This document shows positions 25,946 through 36,009 of a stretch of DNA of 47,012 nucleotides, one piece after another; the first letter of the stretch is position 1, and the number at the start of each line of letters is the position of its first letter. The DNA comes from Lachnospira sp. UBA5912 (GTDB lineage: Bacteria > Bacillota > Clostridia > Lachnospirales > Lachnospiraceae): NCBI GenBank assembly GCA_002435585.1, contig DJDY01000203.1:1-47012 (forward strand). The letters are read 5' to 3'. The position numbers and the translations under genes were made by a program. The notes under the pieces are model-generated. The model had not been told where the DNA came from. It made no database searches and saw only the letters and a list, made by a program, of their open reading frames with translations.

Positions 25946-27652
25946 ATGTCATATCAGGCATTATACAGAAAGTGGCGTCCTGACAACTTTGAAGATGTCA
26001 AAGGTCAGGATCATATTGTTACAACTTTAAAGAATCAGATTAATGCCGACAGAATAGGACATGCTTACCTGTTTTGTGGAACCAGAGGTACTGGTAAGAC
26101 AAGTGTAGCTAAGATATTTGCAAAGGCAGTTAACTGTGAACATCCTGTAAATGGAAGTCCATGTGGTGAGTGCCCTACATGCAAGGCGATAGCTGCCGGT
26201 ACTTCCATGAATGTTATAGAGATAGATGCGGCATCAAACAATGGTGTCGATAATATAAGGGAAATCAGGGATGAAGTACAGTATTCCCCAACAGAGGGAA
26301 AGTATAAAGTATATATAATCGATGAGGTTCATATGCTTTCCATAGGAGCGTTTAATGCGCTTCTTAAGACACTTGAGGAACCACCAGCTTATGTTATATT
26401 TATACTTGCTACAACAGAGGTGGCAAAGATACCTATAACTATTATGTCAAGGTGTCAGAGATATGATTTCCATAGAATATCAATAGAAACGATAGCCGAC
26501 AGGTTGTCAGAGCTTATGAAAGCTGAGAATATAGTTGTTGAAGATAAGGCTATCAGGTATGTAGCTAAGGCCGCAGATGGTTCAATGCGAGATGCACTCA
26601 GTCTTCTTGACCAGTGCATAGCGTTTCATCTTGGTGAGGAGCTTAAGTATGATGATGTGCTTGATGTACTTGGTGCAGTAGATACAGCTATATTCAGCAA
26701 CATGTACAAGACGATAAGAGAAAATGATGTGGCACGCTGTATGAGCCTTATGGAAGATATTATCATGCAGGGACGTGATTTATCACAGTTTGTTACGGAT
26801 TTTATATGGTATCTGAGGAATCTTTTACTTATAAAGACTACTAAGGATACTGATAAGATAGAGGATGTAATCGAGGTATCTAAAGATAATATAGCAGATA
26901 TGATAGAAGATGCCAAAGAAGCGGATGTAGATACACTTATGAGACATATAAGAGTATTATCAGAACTCTCTAACGATATGAAAACATCAACACAGAAGAG
27001 GGTAAAGGCAGAGGTTACATTTATAAAGCTGATGAGACCAGCTATGGAAAAGCCAGCTGATATGACAGAGCTTGCCGGACGTATCAATACACTTGAAACA
27101 CAGCTTAGTGATGCTATGCAGGTTATAGGAAAGCTTAATTCAGGAGAACTTCCTGATGGTATGCTTAATGCATTGAAGCAGGGGTCATTTGCTTATATGC
27201 CGGTCGGAACGAATGGCAGTAATATGTCAGGAACAGGTCAAGAAGGATTCGCGGCAGATGGAGTTAATAGTAACGATAATAAGCCAGTAATTAAAAGAAG
27301 CTATGATGCGGTGACAGATGATATAAAGCAGATTGCATCACAGTGGAATACGATAATTGCATCTATAGATGATGCACTTCTTATGAATTTCTTAAAACAG
27401 GCATATGTTACTGTTACAGAGGATGGCAATAGTCTTGAGATTATGATAAAATCACTCAGTGGTTACAATGCTGTAAGCAGGGAAGAAACAGTGACTATGT
27501 TAGAGGAACTCATAGAAGAAAGAACTGGCATATCTGTAAGAATCGTAGTAACCAAGATGGATGAAGATGAAGATTTTAACAAGCGTTATGTAGCACTTGA
27601 AGAGCTTGTTGGGATGAATATAGAAGTAGATGATAAGGAGGAATTTATATAA
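25946..27652 (+). CDS. dnaX: DNA polymerase III subunit gamma/tau
   Basis: A 568-residue clamp-loader ATPase. Walker A FCGTRGTGKTS, four zinc-binding Cys in the CEHPVNGSPCGECPTC segment, Walker B YIIDEVHMLS and the SRC motif (MSRCQRYDF) are all present. Residues above about 370 form the tau-specific tail. An aaggaa ribosome site precedes the ATG. The stop overlaps the ybaB start by one base. No clear frameshift slippery site for making gamma was seen. Confidence 0.96.
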   Translation: MSYQALYRKWRPDNFEDVKGQDHIVTTLKNQINADRIGHAYLFCGTRGTGKTSVAKIFAKAVNCEHPVNGSPCGECPTCKAIAAGTSMNVIEIDAASNNGVDNIREIRDEVQYSPTEGKYKVYIIDEVHMLSIGAFNALLKTLEEPPAYVIFILATTEVAKIPITIMSRCQRYDFHRISIETIADRLSELMKAENIVVEDKAIRYVAKAADGSMRDALSLLDQCIAFHLGEELKYDDVLDVLGAVDTAIFSNMYKTIRENDVARCMSLMEDIIMQGRDLSQFVTDFIWYLRNLLLIKTTKDTDKIEDVIEVSKDNIADMIEDAKEADVDTLMRHIRVLSELSNDMKTSTQKRVKAEVTFIKLMRPAMEKPADMTELAGRINTLETQLSDAMQVIGKLNSGELPDGMLNALKQGSFAYMPVGTNGSNMSGTGQEGFAADGVNSNDNKPVIKRSYDAVTDDIKQIASQWNTIIASIDDALLMNFLKQAYVTVTEDGNSLEIMIKSLSGYNAVSREETVTMLEELIEERTGISVRIVVTKMDEDEDFNKRYVALEELVGMNIEVDDKEEFI

Positions 27653-28002
27653 TGGCTAAAAGAGGTGGATTTCCAGGAGGAATGCCTGGTAATATGAACA
27701 ATCTTATGAAACAGGCACAGAGAATGCAAAGACAGATGGAGGAGCAGCAGGCCGCTCTTGAAACAAAGGAATTCACAGCAACAGCAGGTGGTGGAGTTGT
27801 TGAAGTAACTGTAACTGGTAAGAGAGAAGTTACTAAGGTTAAGATTGACCCTGAAGCAGTTGATCCAGATGATGTAGAAATGTTGGAGGACTTAATCGTT
27901 GCCGCAACTAACGAGGCACTCCGTAAGTGTGAGGAAGAGTCACAGGCATCTATGTCTAAGATTACAGGCAGTCTTTCAGGACTTGGCGGAGGCCTTTTCT
28001 AA
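27652..28002 (+). CDS. ybaB: YbaB/EbfC family nucleoid-associated protein
   Basis: A 116-residue DNA-binding dimer of the YbaB/EbfC family, with a Gly/Met-rich N-terminus (FPGGMPGNMNNLMKQAQRMQ), the conserved GGGVVEVTVTGKREV strand region and a Gly-rich C-terminal end. It sits between dnaX and recR with one-base overlaps on both sides, the usual order in bacteria, and aaggagg lies ahead of the ATG. Confidence 0.95.
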   Translation: MAKRGGFPGGMPGNMNNLMKQAQRMQRQMEEQQAALETKEFTATAGGGVVEVTVTGKREVTKVKIDPEAVDPDDVEMLEDLIVAATNEALRKCEEESQASMSKITGSLSGLGGGLF

Positions 28003-28598
28003 TGGACATATACAGCGGTCATATTAATAAGTTAATAGAACAGTTGTCAAGATTACCAGGGGTTGGGGCTAAGAGCGCCCAGCGCCTGGCATTTCACATT
28101 ATAAATATGCCTAAGGAAGATGTACAGTCGATAGCTGATGCCATGATAAGTGCCAAGGAGAATGTACATTACTGCAAGGAATGTTTTACTCTTACAGATG
28201 ATGAACTATGTCCTATATGTAAGAATCCCAACAGGAACCATAAGCAGATTATGGTTGTAGAACATACGAGGGATATGGCAGCATATGAAAAGACAGGCAA
28301 GTATGAGGGTGTGTATCATGTCCTTCATGGTGCTATAAGTCCTATGCTTGGAATAGGACCATCAGATATCAAGCTTGCCGAGCTTATGAAAAGGCTTCAG
28401 AAGGACGTTGATGAGGTCATCATAGCAACTAATTCCAACCTGGAAGGTGAGACAACAGCCATGTACATAAGCAAGATGATAAAACAGGCTGGAATAAAGG
28501 TTACCAGGATAGCGAGTGGTGTGCCAGTAGGAGGCGACCTTGAATATATAGATGAAGTTACCCTCCTTAGAGCATTAGATGGAAGAACAGAGCTGTGA
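28002..28598 (+). CDS. recR: Recombination mediator protein RecR
   Basis: A 198-residue RecFOR-pathway protein that helps load RecA on gapped DNA. It has the N-terminal helix-hairpin-helix (LPGVGAKSAQRLAFHI), a four-Cys zinc finger (CKECFTLTDDELCPIC) and a Toprim domain (MVVEHTRDMAAYE through the conserved HGAISPMLGIGP). Length is normal. It begins at the last base of the ybaB stop codon. The Jet-like operon follows 100 bases later on the same strand. Confidence 0.96.
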   Translation: MDIYSGHINKLIEQLSRLPGVGAKSAQRLAFHIINMPKEDVQSIADAMISAKENVHYCKECFTLTDDELCPICKNPNRNHKQIMVVEHTRDMAAYEKTGKYEGVYHVLHGAISPMLGIGPSDIKLAELMKRLQKDVDEVIIATNSNLEGETTAMYISKMIKQAGIKVTRIASGVPVGGDLEYIDEVTLLRALDGRTEL

Positions 28599-28698
28599 TG
28601 TAGTGAGCACAACGCCACTAACGAACGAACAGTCATGCGAAGCAGAATCAATATAAGAATATAGAACCGATATACGATATATAAGAATGAGGTGTGTT

Positions 28699-30366
28699 AT
28701 GGCAGAAAATATGATAGGAGAGATAATCACAGATCATAGAGAAAGAATGCTTAATCTTAAGAAGTATTATCCTTTTTTTAAGCTAATGGATGCTTCATTT
28801 GAACAGTACAGGGATGGAAAGTACAGTACTCTTGATATGGGATATATTCTTATGGCGGTTCTGCGTTTTTTTATTGAAGAGAATAATTTCAAGGAAAAGG
28901 ATGTTACTCATAAAGAATATGTTGATTTCTTTAAAATGCTTGTGAAAAGGGATTTTGATCTTAAGCTGTCAGATGAAGAATGCAGGGAAGCAGCAGATTA
29001 TGTATTTGATAAGATAAAAAATGAAGGCAGACCATTCGAATTCAGGTATTATGATCCTGTTGAGCATAAGAAGAGATTATCTAGAATGAAGCTTGTTGAA
29101 AGCACAATAAGAGATAATACAGTGTGGTATTCAATAAGTTCAGATGCAGTTGAGTTCTATCTTGATACCAAGGAGATAAAAGATGAAAGCAGGATAAGCG
29201 TTTCACAGCTTCTTCTTGAAAAGATGATTAATTCGAATAATTTTCGTGGTGGAGTAGAGGTTGTTGAGAGAATCAACGAAGAAGTAGGACGGCTTAAGCT
29301 GCGTAAAATGGAAGTTATGGAAGTACTTTCACAGGATGTTAATGCTGGCATAGATGCATATGAGGATTTTGTACGTACTGGCATGAAATGGTTCAATGAT
29401 GAGGAAAAACTATTTAAAAAGAATAAGGATCTTATAGATAAGGCAATATCAAGGCTGGAAGCATCGGCGTCGGGAACAGACAGCTACTATAGGACAATGA
29501 AAGAGATACATTATCTTGAAGACCAGTTAAAGATAGCCATGAACAGACATGCAGAACTGCTTAGAGACTGCACTCAGATGCAGAATACAACAGATGAGGC
29601 AGTAAGGAGAGCAAAGCTTTCAAGACTGCGCCCACATATGGATTTTGCCACAGCACTGTCGGATATGATAAAGAAAGATAATGCAGAAGCACTTAAGTAT
29701 ATGATAGAGCCGCTGCTTAAGCTTAACATCAAAAAGACAATAGACCTTAAGATAATAGATGAAGCACTTATGGTAAAGCCTGAAAAATATGAGAAAAAAG
29801 AGTATGTTAATACTAAAGAGCCAGCAAAGATTGTATATGAAGATGAGGTTGAGGATGAGAGAATAAAACACAATTATACATTTATGATGACCAATCTTCT
29901 TATGTGTATTGATAAAGTGTGTTTGAAAAAATCGGACATATTAACACTTGATAAATTTGGAGAATATATGAGCAGGGCATATGGAGCGGCGATACTTAAG
30001 AATGCTGATTATTATGCATTCTTTGTCAATCTGTGCCAGCGTGATGAATACATAGTCGGCGGTGATGATATGCACAGTGAAACGTTTCTTGATGGCATAC
30101 TTGAGGAGAATTTTCGAGGAAAAGAAAAGAAACATTTCAGGATAATCAAGGGTGATAAATTATTAGTTGGTGAAAAACGGTCAGATAATACGATAGTATT
30201 ACAGTCACCAGATAATATGACAGAGTTACAGTCACAAGATAATACGGCAGAATTACGGTCGACAGATAGGATGTTAGAATTACAGCCGCAGAATAATAAG
30301 TCTTACGAGGCTTCTGATAATCAGAATATACAGATTTCCAATATAGCTTTTGCTAAATGTATGTAA
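28699..30366 (+). CDS. JetA-like (MksF/kleisin-type) subunit, DUF5716 family
   Basis: A 555-residue, mostly helical protein placed as the first gene of a Jet/Mks-type condensin operon. The N-terminal region (about 10-180) looks like winged helices (YFFKLMD, then YVDFFKMLVKRDF). The middle (about 190-330) is coiled coil, and a second globular region lies at about 385-480. It resembles the DUF5716/JetA family, kleisin analogues that bridge SMC heads. The last 50 residues are Gln/Asn/Ser-rich repeats (LQSPDNMTELQSQDN) and look disordered. ATG 28699 is chosen for aggtg five bases upstream; ATG 28687 lacks one. Family call from operon order and pattern. Confidence 0.72.
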   Translation: MAENMIGEIITDHRERMLNLKKYYPFFKLMDASFEQYRDGKYSTLDMGYILMAVLRFFIEENNFKEKDVTHKEYVDFFKMLVKRDFDLKLSDEECREAADYVFDKIKNEGRPFEFRYYDPVEHKKRLSRMKLVESTIRDNTVWYSISSDAVEFYLDTKEIKDESRISVSQLLLEKMINSNNFRGGVEVVERINEEVGRLKLRKMEVMEVLSQDVNAGIDAYEDFVRTGMKWFNDEEKLFKKNKDLIDKAISRLEASASGTDSYYRTMKEIHYLEDQLKIAMNRHAELLRDCTQMQNTTDEAVRRAKLSRLRPHMDFATALSDMIKKDNAEALKYMIEPLLKLNIKKTIDLKIIDEALMVKPEKYEKKEYVNTKEPAKIVYEDEVEDERIKHNYTFMMTNLLMCIDKVCLKKSDILTLDKFGEYMSRAYGAAILKNADYYAFFVNLCQRDEYIVGGDDMHSETFLDGILEENFRGKEKKHFRIIKGDKLLVGEKRSDNTIVLQSPDNMTELQSQDNTAELRSTDRMLELQPQNNKSYEASDNQNIQISNIAFAKCM

Positions 30367-30453
30367 AAGCACTGATAGCAGCTGATTGGAAATGAGGATG
30401 TCAGAGGATTGAGGAAACAGACATATAATTTCAGCCATAAGACAGGAGGGCAT

Positions 30454-31158
30454 ATGGAAAACAGGAATCTGGACAAGGCGCTTGATATAGTATCGAGGCT
30501 GATAATGGGTGAACAGGTAAGCGAGCGTGGAGATAACAGCCAGCTTTATCAGGAGTACAATACAAACGCAGAAGTGTATGACATAGTTCATATGTCACTT
30601 AAGAAATTCAATCTTAATATATATGAATATAATAATGGTTTATATGTAAGTGCCGGGGATAATAACAAAGTGTTTGGTTACACAAATGAAGAATTAAGAA
30701 ATAGGCTTGGATTAAGAGTAAACAGGGAATTATATCTTGTTTATTTTATAATATATAACATAATTACGGAGTTCTATACAGACTCGGCAAGCACAACATA
30801 TGCTGAGTTTGTGAAGGTTGAGGATATTGTAAAAAATGTAGATTCTTCGGTATCATCCATAATAGACAGAAAGTCTGGAATGATAATAGATGATATTGAG
30901 GAGAACAGCTTTAAACAGATAGCATTAAGCTGGGATGCACTTCCGGTAATAACTGTCAATGATACAGCTGATGTAAGGGCAGCGAAGAATTCTAAAACGG
31001 GTTTTGTTAAGATTGCACTTAATTTCTGCGTATCACAGGAGCTTCTTATGGAAGCACAGAACAGATTCTATCCAACGGATAGATTCAAAGCACTTATAGA
31101 GAATTATTTTGACGAATATAAGGGACGTATGGCGGAGATTATGCAGGACAAAATATAA
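30454..31158 (+). CDS. JetB-like (MksE-type) subunit, DUF6063 family
   Basis: A 234-residue soluble protein between the JetA-like and SMC-like genes, the position and size of JetB/MksE (a KITE-type winged-helix dimer that binds the kleisin). Motif-poor: helical N-terminus, then strands and helices with RELYLVYFIIYNIITEFY in the centre and RFYPTDRFKALIENYF near the end. I recall this as DUF6063. ATG 30454 is preceded by aggaggg. A TTG at 30409 is in frame but has no ribosome site. Confidence 0.68.
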   Translation: MENRNLDKALDIVSRLIMGEQVSERGDNSQLYQEYNTNAEVYDIVHMSLKKFNLNIYEYNNGLYVSAGDNNKVFGYTNEELRNRLGLRVNRELYLVYFIIYNIITEFYTDSASTTYAEFVKVEDIVKNVDSSVSSIIDRKSGMIIDDIEENSFKQIALSWDALPVITVNDTADVRAAKNSKTGFVKIALNFCVSQELLMEAQNRFYPTDRFKALIENYFDEYKGRMAEIMQDKI

Positions 31159-31198
31159 AGCAGTCGCATTTTTACTTCGTAAAAACAAGGAGGTATAT

Positions 31199-34100
31199 AT
31201 GCCACAGATTAACAGAGTCAGGGTTAATAATGTAAAGTATAATTTTGGTACGCAGTTTTATGATGATTTTATGATGCGTTTTAACTGCAGAAACACAATA
31301 TATGATCTTGCCAATGGTGGTGGTAAGAGTCTTCTTATGCTGCTTCTTATGCAGAATATGATACCAAACTGTACTCTTGATGAGAAACAGCCAATAGAGA
31401 AACTGTTCAGAAAAGGCAGTGGCAATACATGCATACACTCACTTGTAGAGTGGAAGCTTGATTCACATTGTCAAAGAGATGGCTATAGATATATGACTAC
31501 AGGCTTCTGTGCAAGAAAGGCAAGAAGTGCAGAGGAAAGAGAAGAGTCAGAGATGAAAGAGGTCCGCAATACAACGGCTTTGGATGTATTGGGTTCATCG
31601 TCATCATATTCAGGTGCTATTTCACAGGATAATACAAGTATAGAATATTTTAATTATTGTATATTTTACAAACAGTTCGGAGCCAATGATATAAAGAATC
31701 TTCCGCTTGCCCATGATGGAGAGAGAGTTACATACAATGGGCTTAAGGCTTACCTGAGGGATGTGACTAAAGAAGATAAAGGTATTGAGGTTCATATATT
31801 TGACAGGAAAGGTGATTATCAGAGCTTTATATCAAAATATGGCATATATGAAAGTGCATGGGAGATAGTAAGAGGGATTAATAAAACAGAAGGCCATGTA
31901 AGAACATATTTTGAAACGAACTACAGGACAAGCCGTAAGGTTGTAGAGGATCTTCTTATAGAGGAGATCATACAGAAGTCCTATAACAACAGGCTGTCTG
32001 TTGATAATGATGACACCATGATGGCGCAGACACTTCTTGATATAAAGGATAAACTTATAGAATTGTCAAGAAAGAACAGCCAGATAAGTAATTATGATAA
32101 CCAGATGGAAGTACTCGGCCATTTTAAAGAATATGTTGGTACATATAACGAATTTTATGGTAATAAGAAAAAGACAGAAGAATCGTTATACAAAATGTAT
32201 GCATCAGCCGTCAGGATGGCATCAGATAAACAATCAGAGCTTGATGCACATGATAAGAAGAATGCAGAAACATTAAAGGAACTTGAAGAAAAGAAGAAAA
32301 ACATCGCAGTTGCTAAGGTACTTTCTGAAAAGAAGTCGTTAAGAGAGATAGAAGTGCTTGTAAAGAATTCTACGGATGTTCTTACACAGAAAAAAAACAG
32401 GATAGAAGATGTAAAAAAGCGCCTGATGCTTATGGAATCTGCTAATGATTACTGTGATTACATAGGATATGAAAAAGAACTGTTAAAGGTTGATACTGCA
32501 CTTGATAACAGGATGAGGGAAGATGAGGATATAACATCTGAACTTGCAGAGCTTGCGGGTGAGTATAAAGTGTATTATGAAAAGCATATTAAAGAATTCA
32601 AAGACATGACACAGACCGCAGCGCAGGATGAGAAGCAGGCCTATGACATGCTTGAAGAGGCAAAGGATAATCATAGAAATGCTGAAAAGGATTGTGCAGT
32701 TGTTTTAGGCTTAAGGGATAATCTGCAGGAAAAGATAGGCGAAAATGAGATAAAACAACAAAAGCTTTGTGGAGAGTATGGAGTACTTGTTGCAGATACA
32801 GCCGGTGAAGAACTTGAAAAATGCAGCAGCCATATGGCAGATATTAATGCTGATATAGATAATATCCAGAAAGAAATCGAAGAAGATACGAAACAGATCT
32901 ATAAGGTTCAGGAACAGATTAATCTTCTTAAAACACGAAAGAATCTGCTTGAAGAAAGCATCTTAAGGATGGATGAACAGTCGCAGATGCTAAGAGATAA
33001 TGCTGACAGACTTTCGGATATAGAACGTGTATATGGAGTGAAGCTGGCAGATGATCTTGATGAAGCTATTCTTGCTGCATACACGAAGATGAACACAGAA
33101 TACAATGAACAATCAAGGGCATATGATAAGCTTAACAAATATATAGAAGCATTGAAGGCTGGTTCATATTATATGGATAGTCCTGAAAGAAATGTGTTTA
33201 AAGATTACCTTTGTAATATGTATGGTGAAGATGTAGTTGAAGGTCATGAGTGGGTTTCACAACTTAACGAATCTGAACGTGAAGAACTGCTGAAAAGAAT
33301 TCCTTTTGCTGAATATGGTTTTGTTGTTAAGAATGATTTTGACAGAGTTAAGAATAACGATGCGCTTAGTGCATTTGGAAGAGGCACACAGATATATCCT
33401 GTTATCAGTGAGAAGATATTAAAAGATACGAAAACTTCTATAGATAAGGATATGATAGTGTTCGCATTTAAGGGTATGGACTTCTTAAGGGATGATGCAA
33501 AACGAAACGTAGAGATTATGACAGCTAGTGAAGAACTGGATAATATAAATGTTTCCATGCAGAAGCTAAGTGAGAGAAAACAGATAGTATGGGAAGACTA
33601 CACATTTGTTGTTAAATATGAGGCTATTGCAGGAAATGCGCATATAAAGGCTGTTGAAAATGCAAAAGATGAGTTTGCGAATGTTGAAGAACAGCTTTCT
33701 AAGATTGTTGGTGGCACAGATGCATATAAGGAGAAAAAACAGACCGATACAGCTAAGCTTGATGATTTCAGGAAACAGTCAGAGAAACTTGCAAAACAGA
33801 TAGAAGGTCTTAAAAATATTGTGGCGTTGTATGAAGAGGTATCAGAAGAGCAAAGCCAGTTAAAGATATATAATGATAAACTTGCCAAAGCAGAACGTAC
33901 AATAATAGAGTGTGCGGCACATCTTGATAAGATGAGGGAAGAATATATAAAGGCTAATGAGTACAAGGATAATGCAGACAAAAGATACACAGAGCTTGTG
34001 TATAACTGGGAGAATAATTTCTCTAAATTCTACTCTGAAAATATAGATTCACAGGATGGCACGTTAATGGCAGAAAATGCAGATTCATCAGACAGTACAT

Positions 34101-35815
34101 TAACAGTGGCAGATTCTGATAATACTGTGGCAGATGCAGATGTTTCAGATAAAGTATCTGTAGAAAACACTGCAAAAGAATACACAGATGAAGACATCAG
34201 GGAGCTCACAGGACGTTTTACCGGACTTAAAGATATACTTATGAATAAGAATGCAGACCTTACAGATAAGGAGGCACTCAAGAGCCATCTCGAATTATCA
34301 ATGAAAAAATGTATTGATTCTATTGGCTATAGAGGTGAAAGTATTGAGAATCTTAAAGAGTTATATGCACAGGGAAAGATATCTGTAAGCAGTGCAGAAA
34401 AACTTCATGAGATATCAGATGAACTTGAAAAACTTCAGAATGAGTATAGTGAATCGGACAGAGAGCTTGGTATGAAAGAGGCTATGCTTAACAGAATAGA
34501 AGGAAGTGTTTCATATGCGGTTTCGCAGATAGAAGAACGATTCGGTGTTTATGAAGAGTTTGAGTGTGATAATCCGGATGATTATGTTAATAATAATATT
34601 ATTATAGTTAATTCGCTGGAGAAGAAGCTTAAAGAAGAGGCCGGTGCAGGGAAAAAGCTTGAGGGCGAACTTAAGGATATCCAGGTGTGCAGAAAAGATA
34701 TAGAAAGAATAATGACCAATGCAGGAATAGAAGTTCCAGATGAAGAAACATTGAAAAAAACAGACATAAAATATTCTGACTATAGTAAGCTGAACAAAGA
34801 ATATGAGCAGACTGCTAAAGAATATTCGTCAATTCTTAAGCTTGAATATAAAAAGGTAGATGAATTCGCCAGATATAAGGCAAAGCTTATAGATGAACTT
34901 AAAAAATATAATGCGGATGATCTTGCAACACAGATAAGCATGTCAGTCAATATGCCAAAGGATGAACAGCAGACACATACATTGATAGTGTCAATAGATG
35001 AGACGAACAGTTATATTGAACTTGAAAAGACCAGGGTTCATAAAGGCATCGAAGATATGGAAAAGATAAAGGATAACTTCGAAAATCGTTGTATACAGAC
35101 ATGCAGTAACATTCGTACAGAACTTGAAAGACTCCCAAAGCTTTCACATATCAAAATGGATAATGAAGATATATCAATCATAAGTCTTGTTATTCCTTAT
35201 GTTAAAGAAAGCGAATATAAAGAGAAAATGTCAGGTTATATAGATGAGACTATAGAAGCAGCAGAAAGCTTTAAAAATCAGGATGAAAGATTCAGATATA
35301 TACGTAACAGACTTACATGGAAGAGGCTGTTCTCTGTTATAGTCACAGATATGAATTCAATAAGGATTAATCTGTACAAGAGAGAGAGGATAAAAGACCA
35401 GAGCAGGTATCTAAGATATGAGGAAGCGGTTGGTTCAACTGGACAGTCGCAAGGTATATATATACAGTTCCTTATAGCAATAATTAATTATATATCTAAC
35501 ATTAATACAGTATCAGATGGTGGGATTACGGGTAATACAATATTTATAGATAATCCATTTGGCGCAGCCAAGGATATATATATATGGGAACCTATATTCA
35601 AGCTTCTGGCGGTTAATCATATACAGCTTATTGTTCCTGCGAGAGGTGCAACACCAGCAATAACATCACGTTTTGACGTGAATTATATATTAGGCCAGAA
35701 GATGGCTGATAACAGACAACAGACTGTGGTCGTTGATTATTATAGCAACGTTAAGGAACAGGAACTTGAATATACACGTATGAATTATGAACAGGCCAGC
35801 TTCGATTTTATTTAA
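31199..35815 (+). CDS. JetC-like (MksB/MukB-type) SMC ATPase
   Basis: A 1538-residue SMC-type ATPase. The N-terminal head holds a short Walker A (ANGGGKS, Gly40-Ser44). Long coiled coils run at about 320-650 and 775-1340 on either side of a hinge-like domain at about 655-775. The C-terminal head holds the signature-like GSTGQSQG (1412-1419) and Walker B TIFIDNPFG (Asp1451). The catalytic Glu expected after that Asp is Asn1452. An Asp/Ser/Thr-rich insert lies near 950-1000. ATG 31199 has a perfect aaggaggt site. In Wadjet this subunit extrudes DNA loops on plasmids with JetA and JetB. Confidence 0.8.
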   Translation: MPQINRVRVNNVKYNFGTQFYDDFMMRFNCRNTIYDLANGGGKSLLMLLLMQNMIPNCTLDEKQPIEKLFRKGSGNTCIHSLVEWKLDSHCQRDGYRYMTTGFCARKARSAEEREESEMKEVRNTTALDVLGSSSSYSGAISQDNTSIEYFNYCIFYKQFGANDIKNLPLAHDGERVTYNGLKAYLRDVTKEDKGIEVHIFDRKGDYQSFISKYGIYESAWEIVRGINKTEGHVRTYFETNYRTSRKVVEDLLIEEIIQKSYNNRLSVDNDDTMMAQTLLDIKDKLIELSRKNSQISNYDNQMEVLGHFKEYVGTYNEFYGNKKKTEESLYKMYASAVRMASDKQSELDAHDKKNAETLKELEEKKKNIAVAKVLSEKKSLREIEVLVKNSTDVLTQKKNRIEDVKKRLMLMESANDYCDYIGYEKELLKVDTALDNRMREDEDITSELAELAGEYKVYYEKHIKEFKDMTQTAAQDEKQAYDMLEEAKDNHRNAEKDCAVVLGLRDNLQEKIGENEIKQQKLCGEYGVLVADTAGEELEKCSSHMADINADIDNIQKEIEEDTKQIYKVQEQINLLKTRKNLLEESILRMDEQSQMLRDNADRLSDIERVYGVKLADDLDEAILAAYTKMNTEYNEQSRAYDKLNKYIEALKAGSYYMDSPERNVFKDYLCNMYGEDVVEGHEWVSQLNESEREELLKRIPFAEYGFVVKNDFDRVKNNDALSAFGRGTQIYPVISEKILKDTKTSIDKDMIVFAFKGMDFLRDDAKRNVEIMTASEELDNINVSMQKLSERKQIVWEDYTFVVKYEAIAGNAHIKAVENAKDEFANVEEQLSKIVGGTDAYKEKKQTDTAKLDDFRKQSEKLAKQIEGLKNIVALYEEVSEEQSQLKIYNDKLAKAERTIIECAAHLDKMREEYIKANEYKDNADKRYTELVYNWENNFSKFYSENIDSQDGTLMAENADSSDSTLTVADSDNTVADADVSDKVSVENTAKEYTDEDIRELTGRFTGLKDILMNKNADLTDKEALKSHLELSMKKCIDSIGYRGESIENLKELYAQGKISVSSAEKLHEISDELEKLQNEYSESDRELGMKEAMLNRIEGSVSYAVSQIEERFGVYEEFECDNPDDYVNNNIIIVNSLEKKLKEEAGAGKKLEGELKDIQVCRKDIERIMTNAGIEVPDEETLKKTDIKYSDYSKLNKEYEQTAKEYSSILKLEYKKVDEFARYKAKLIDELKKYNADDLATQISMSVNMPKDEQQTHTLIVSIDETNSYIELEKTRVHKGIEDMEKIKDNFENRCIQTCSNIRTELERLPKLSHIKMDNEDISIISLVIPYVKESEYKEKMSGYIDETIEAAESFKNQDERFRYIRNRLTWKRLFSVIVTDMNSIRINLYKRERIKDQSRYLRYEEAVGSTGQSQGIYIQFLIAIINYISNINTVSDGGITGNTIFIDNPFGAAKDIYIWEPIFKLLAVNHIQLIVPARGATPAITSRFDVNYILGQKMADNRQQTVVVDYYSNVKEQELEYTRMNYEQASFDFI

Positions 35816-36009
35816 TTAGATTTAAGCACTGTATTTTTACTGTAGCCAGGTTACATTTAAGAGTATTTTTTACATTAATATACAAGGCGTTTTTACATTA
35901 ACTGGCGGTTTACAACAATACCGCACTGTGATAAAATTATACGGAGTGTTTAGATATGAGGGTCAATTTGTTGGTACATTGATACATTGACACATTGGAG
36001 GTCTTTAAC
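35816..36009 (+). other. Gap between JetC-like and TPR genes
   Basis: No JetD nuclease gene and no strong terminator. It holds a small hairpin (gcggt pairing with accgc near 35905-35930) and short repeats of tacattga at about 35974-35997 just before the ribosome site. Confidence 0.5.

Noticed and set aside
25946..27652. Programmed frameshift in dnaX giving the gamma form
   Set aside because: No A-run slippery heptamer with a following stem was seen in the expected region.
33598..33990. Ser-rich minus-strand frames inside the SMC-like gene (and similar ones inside the TPR gene)
   Set aside because: They are mirror images of Glu/Lys/Asp-rich coding sequence and have no support of their own.
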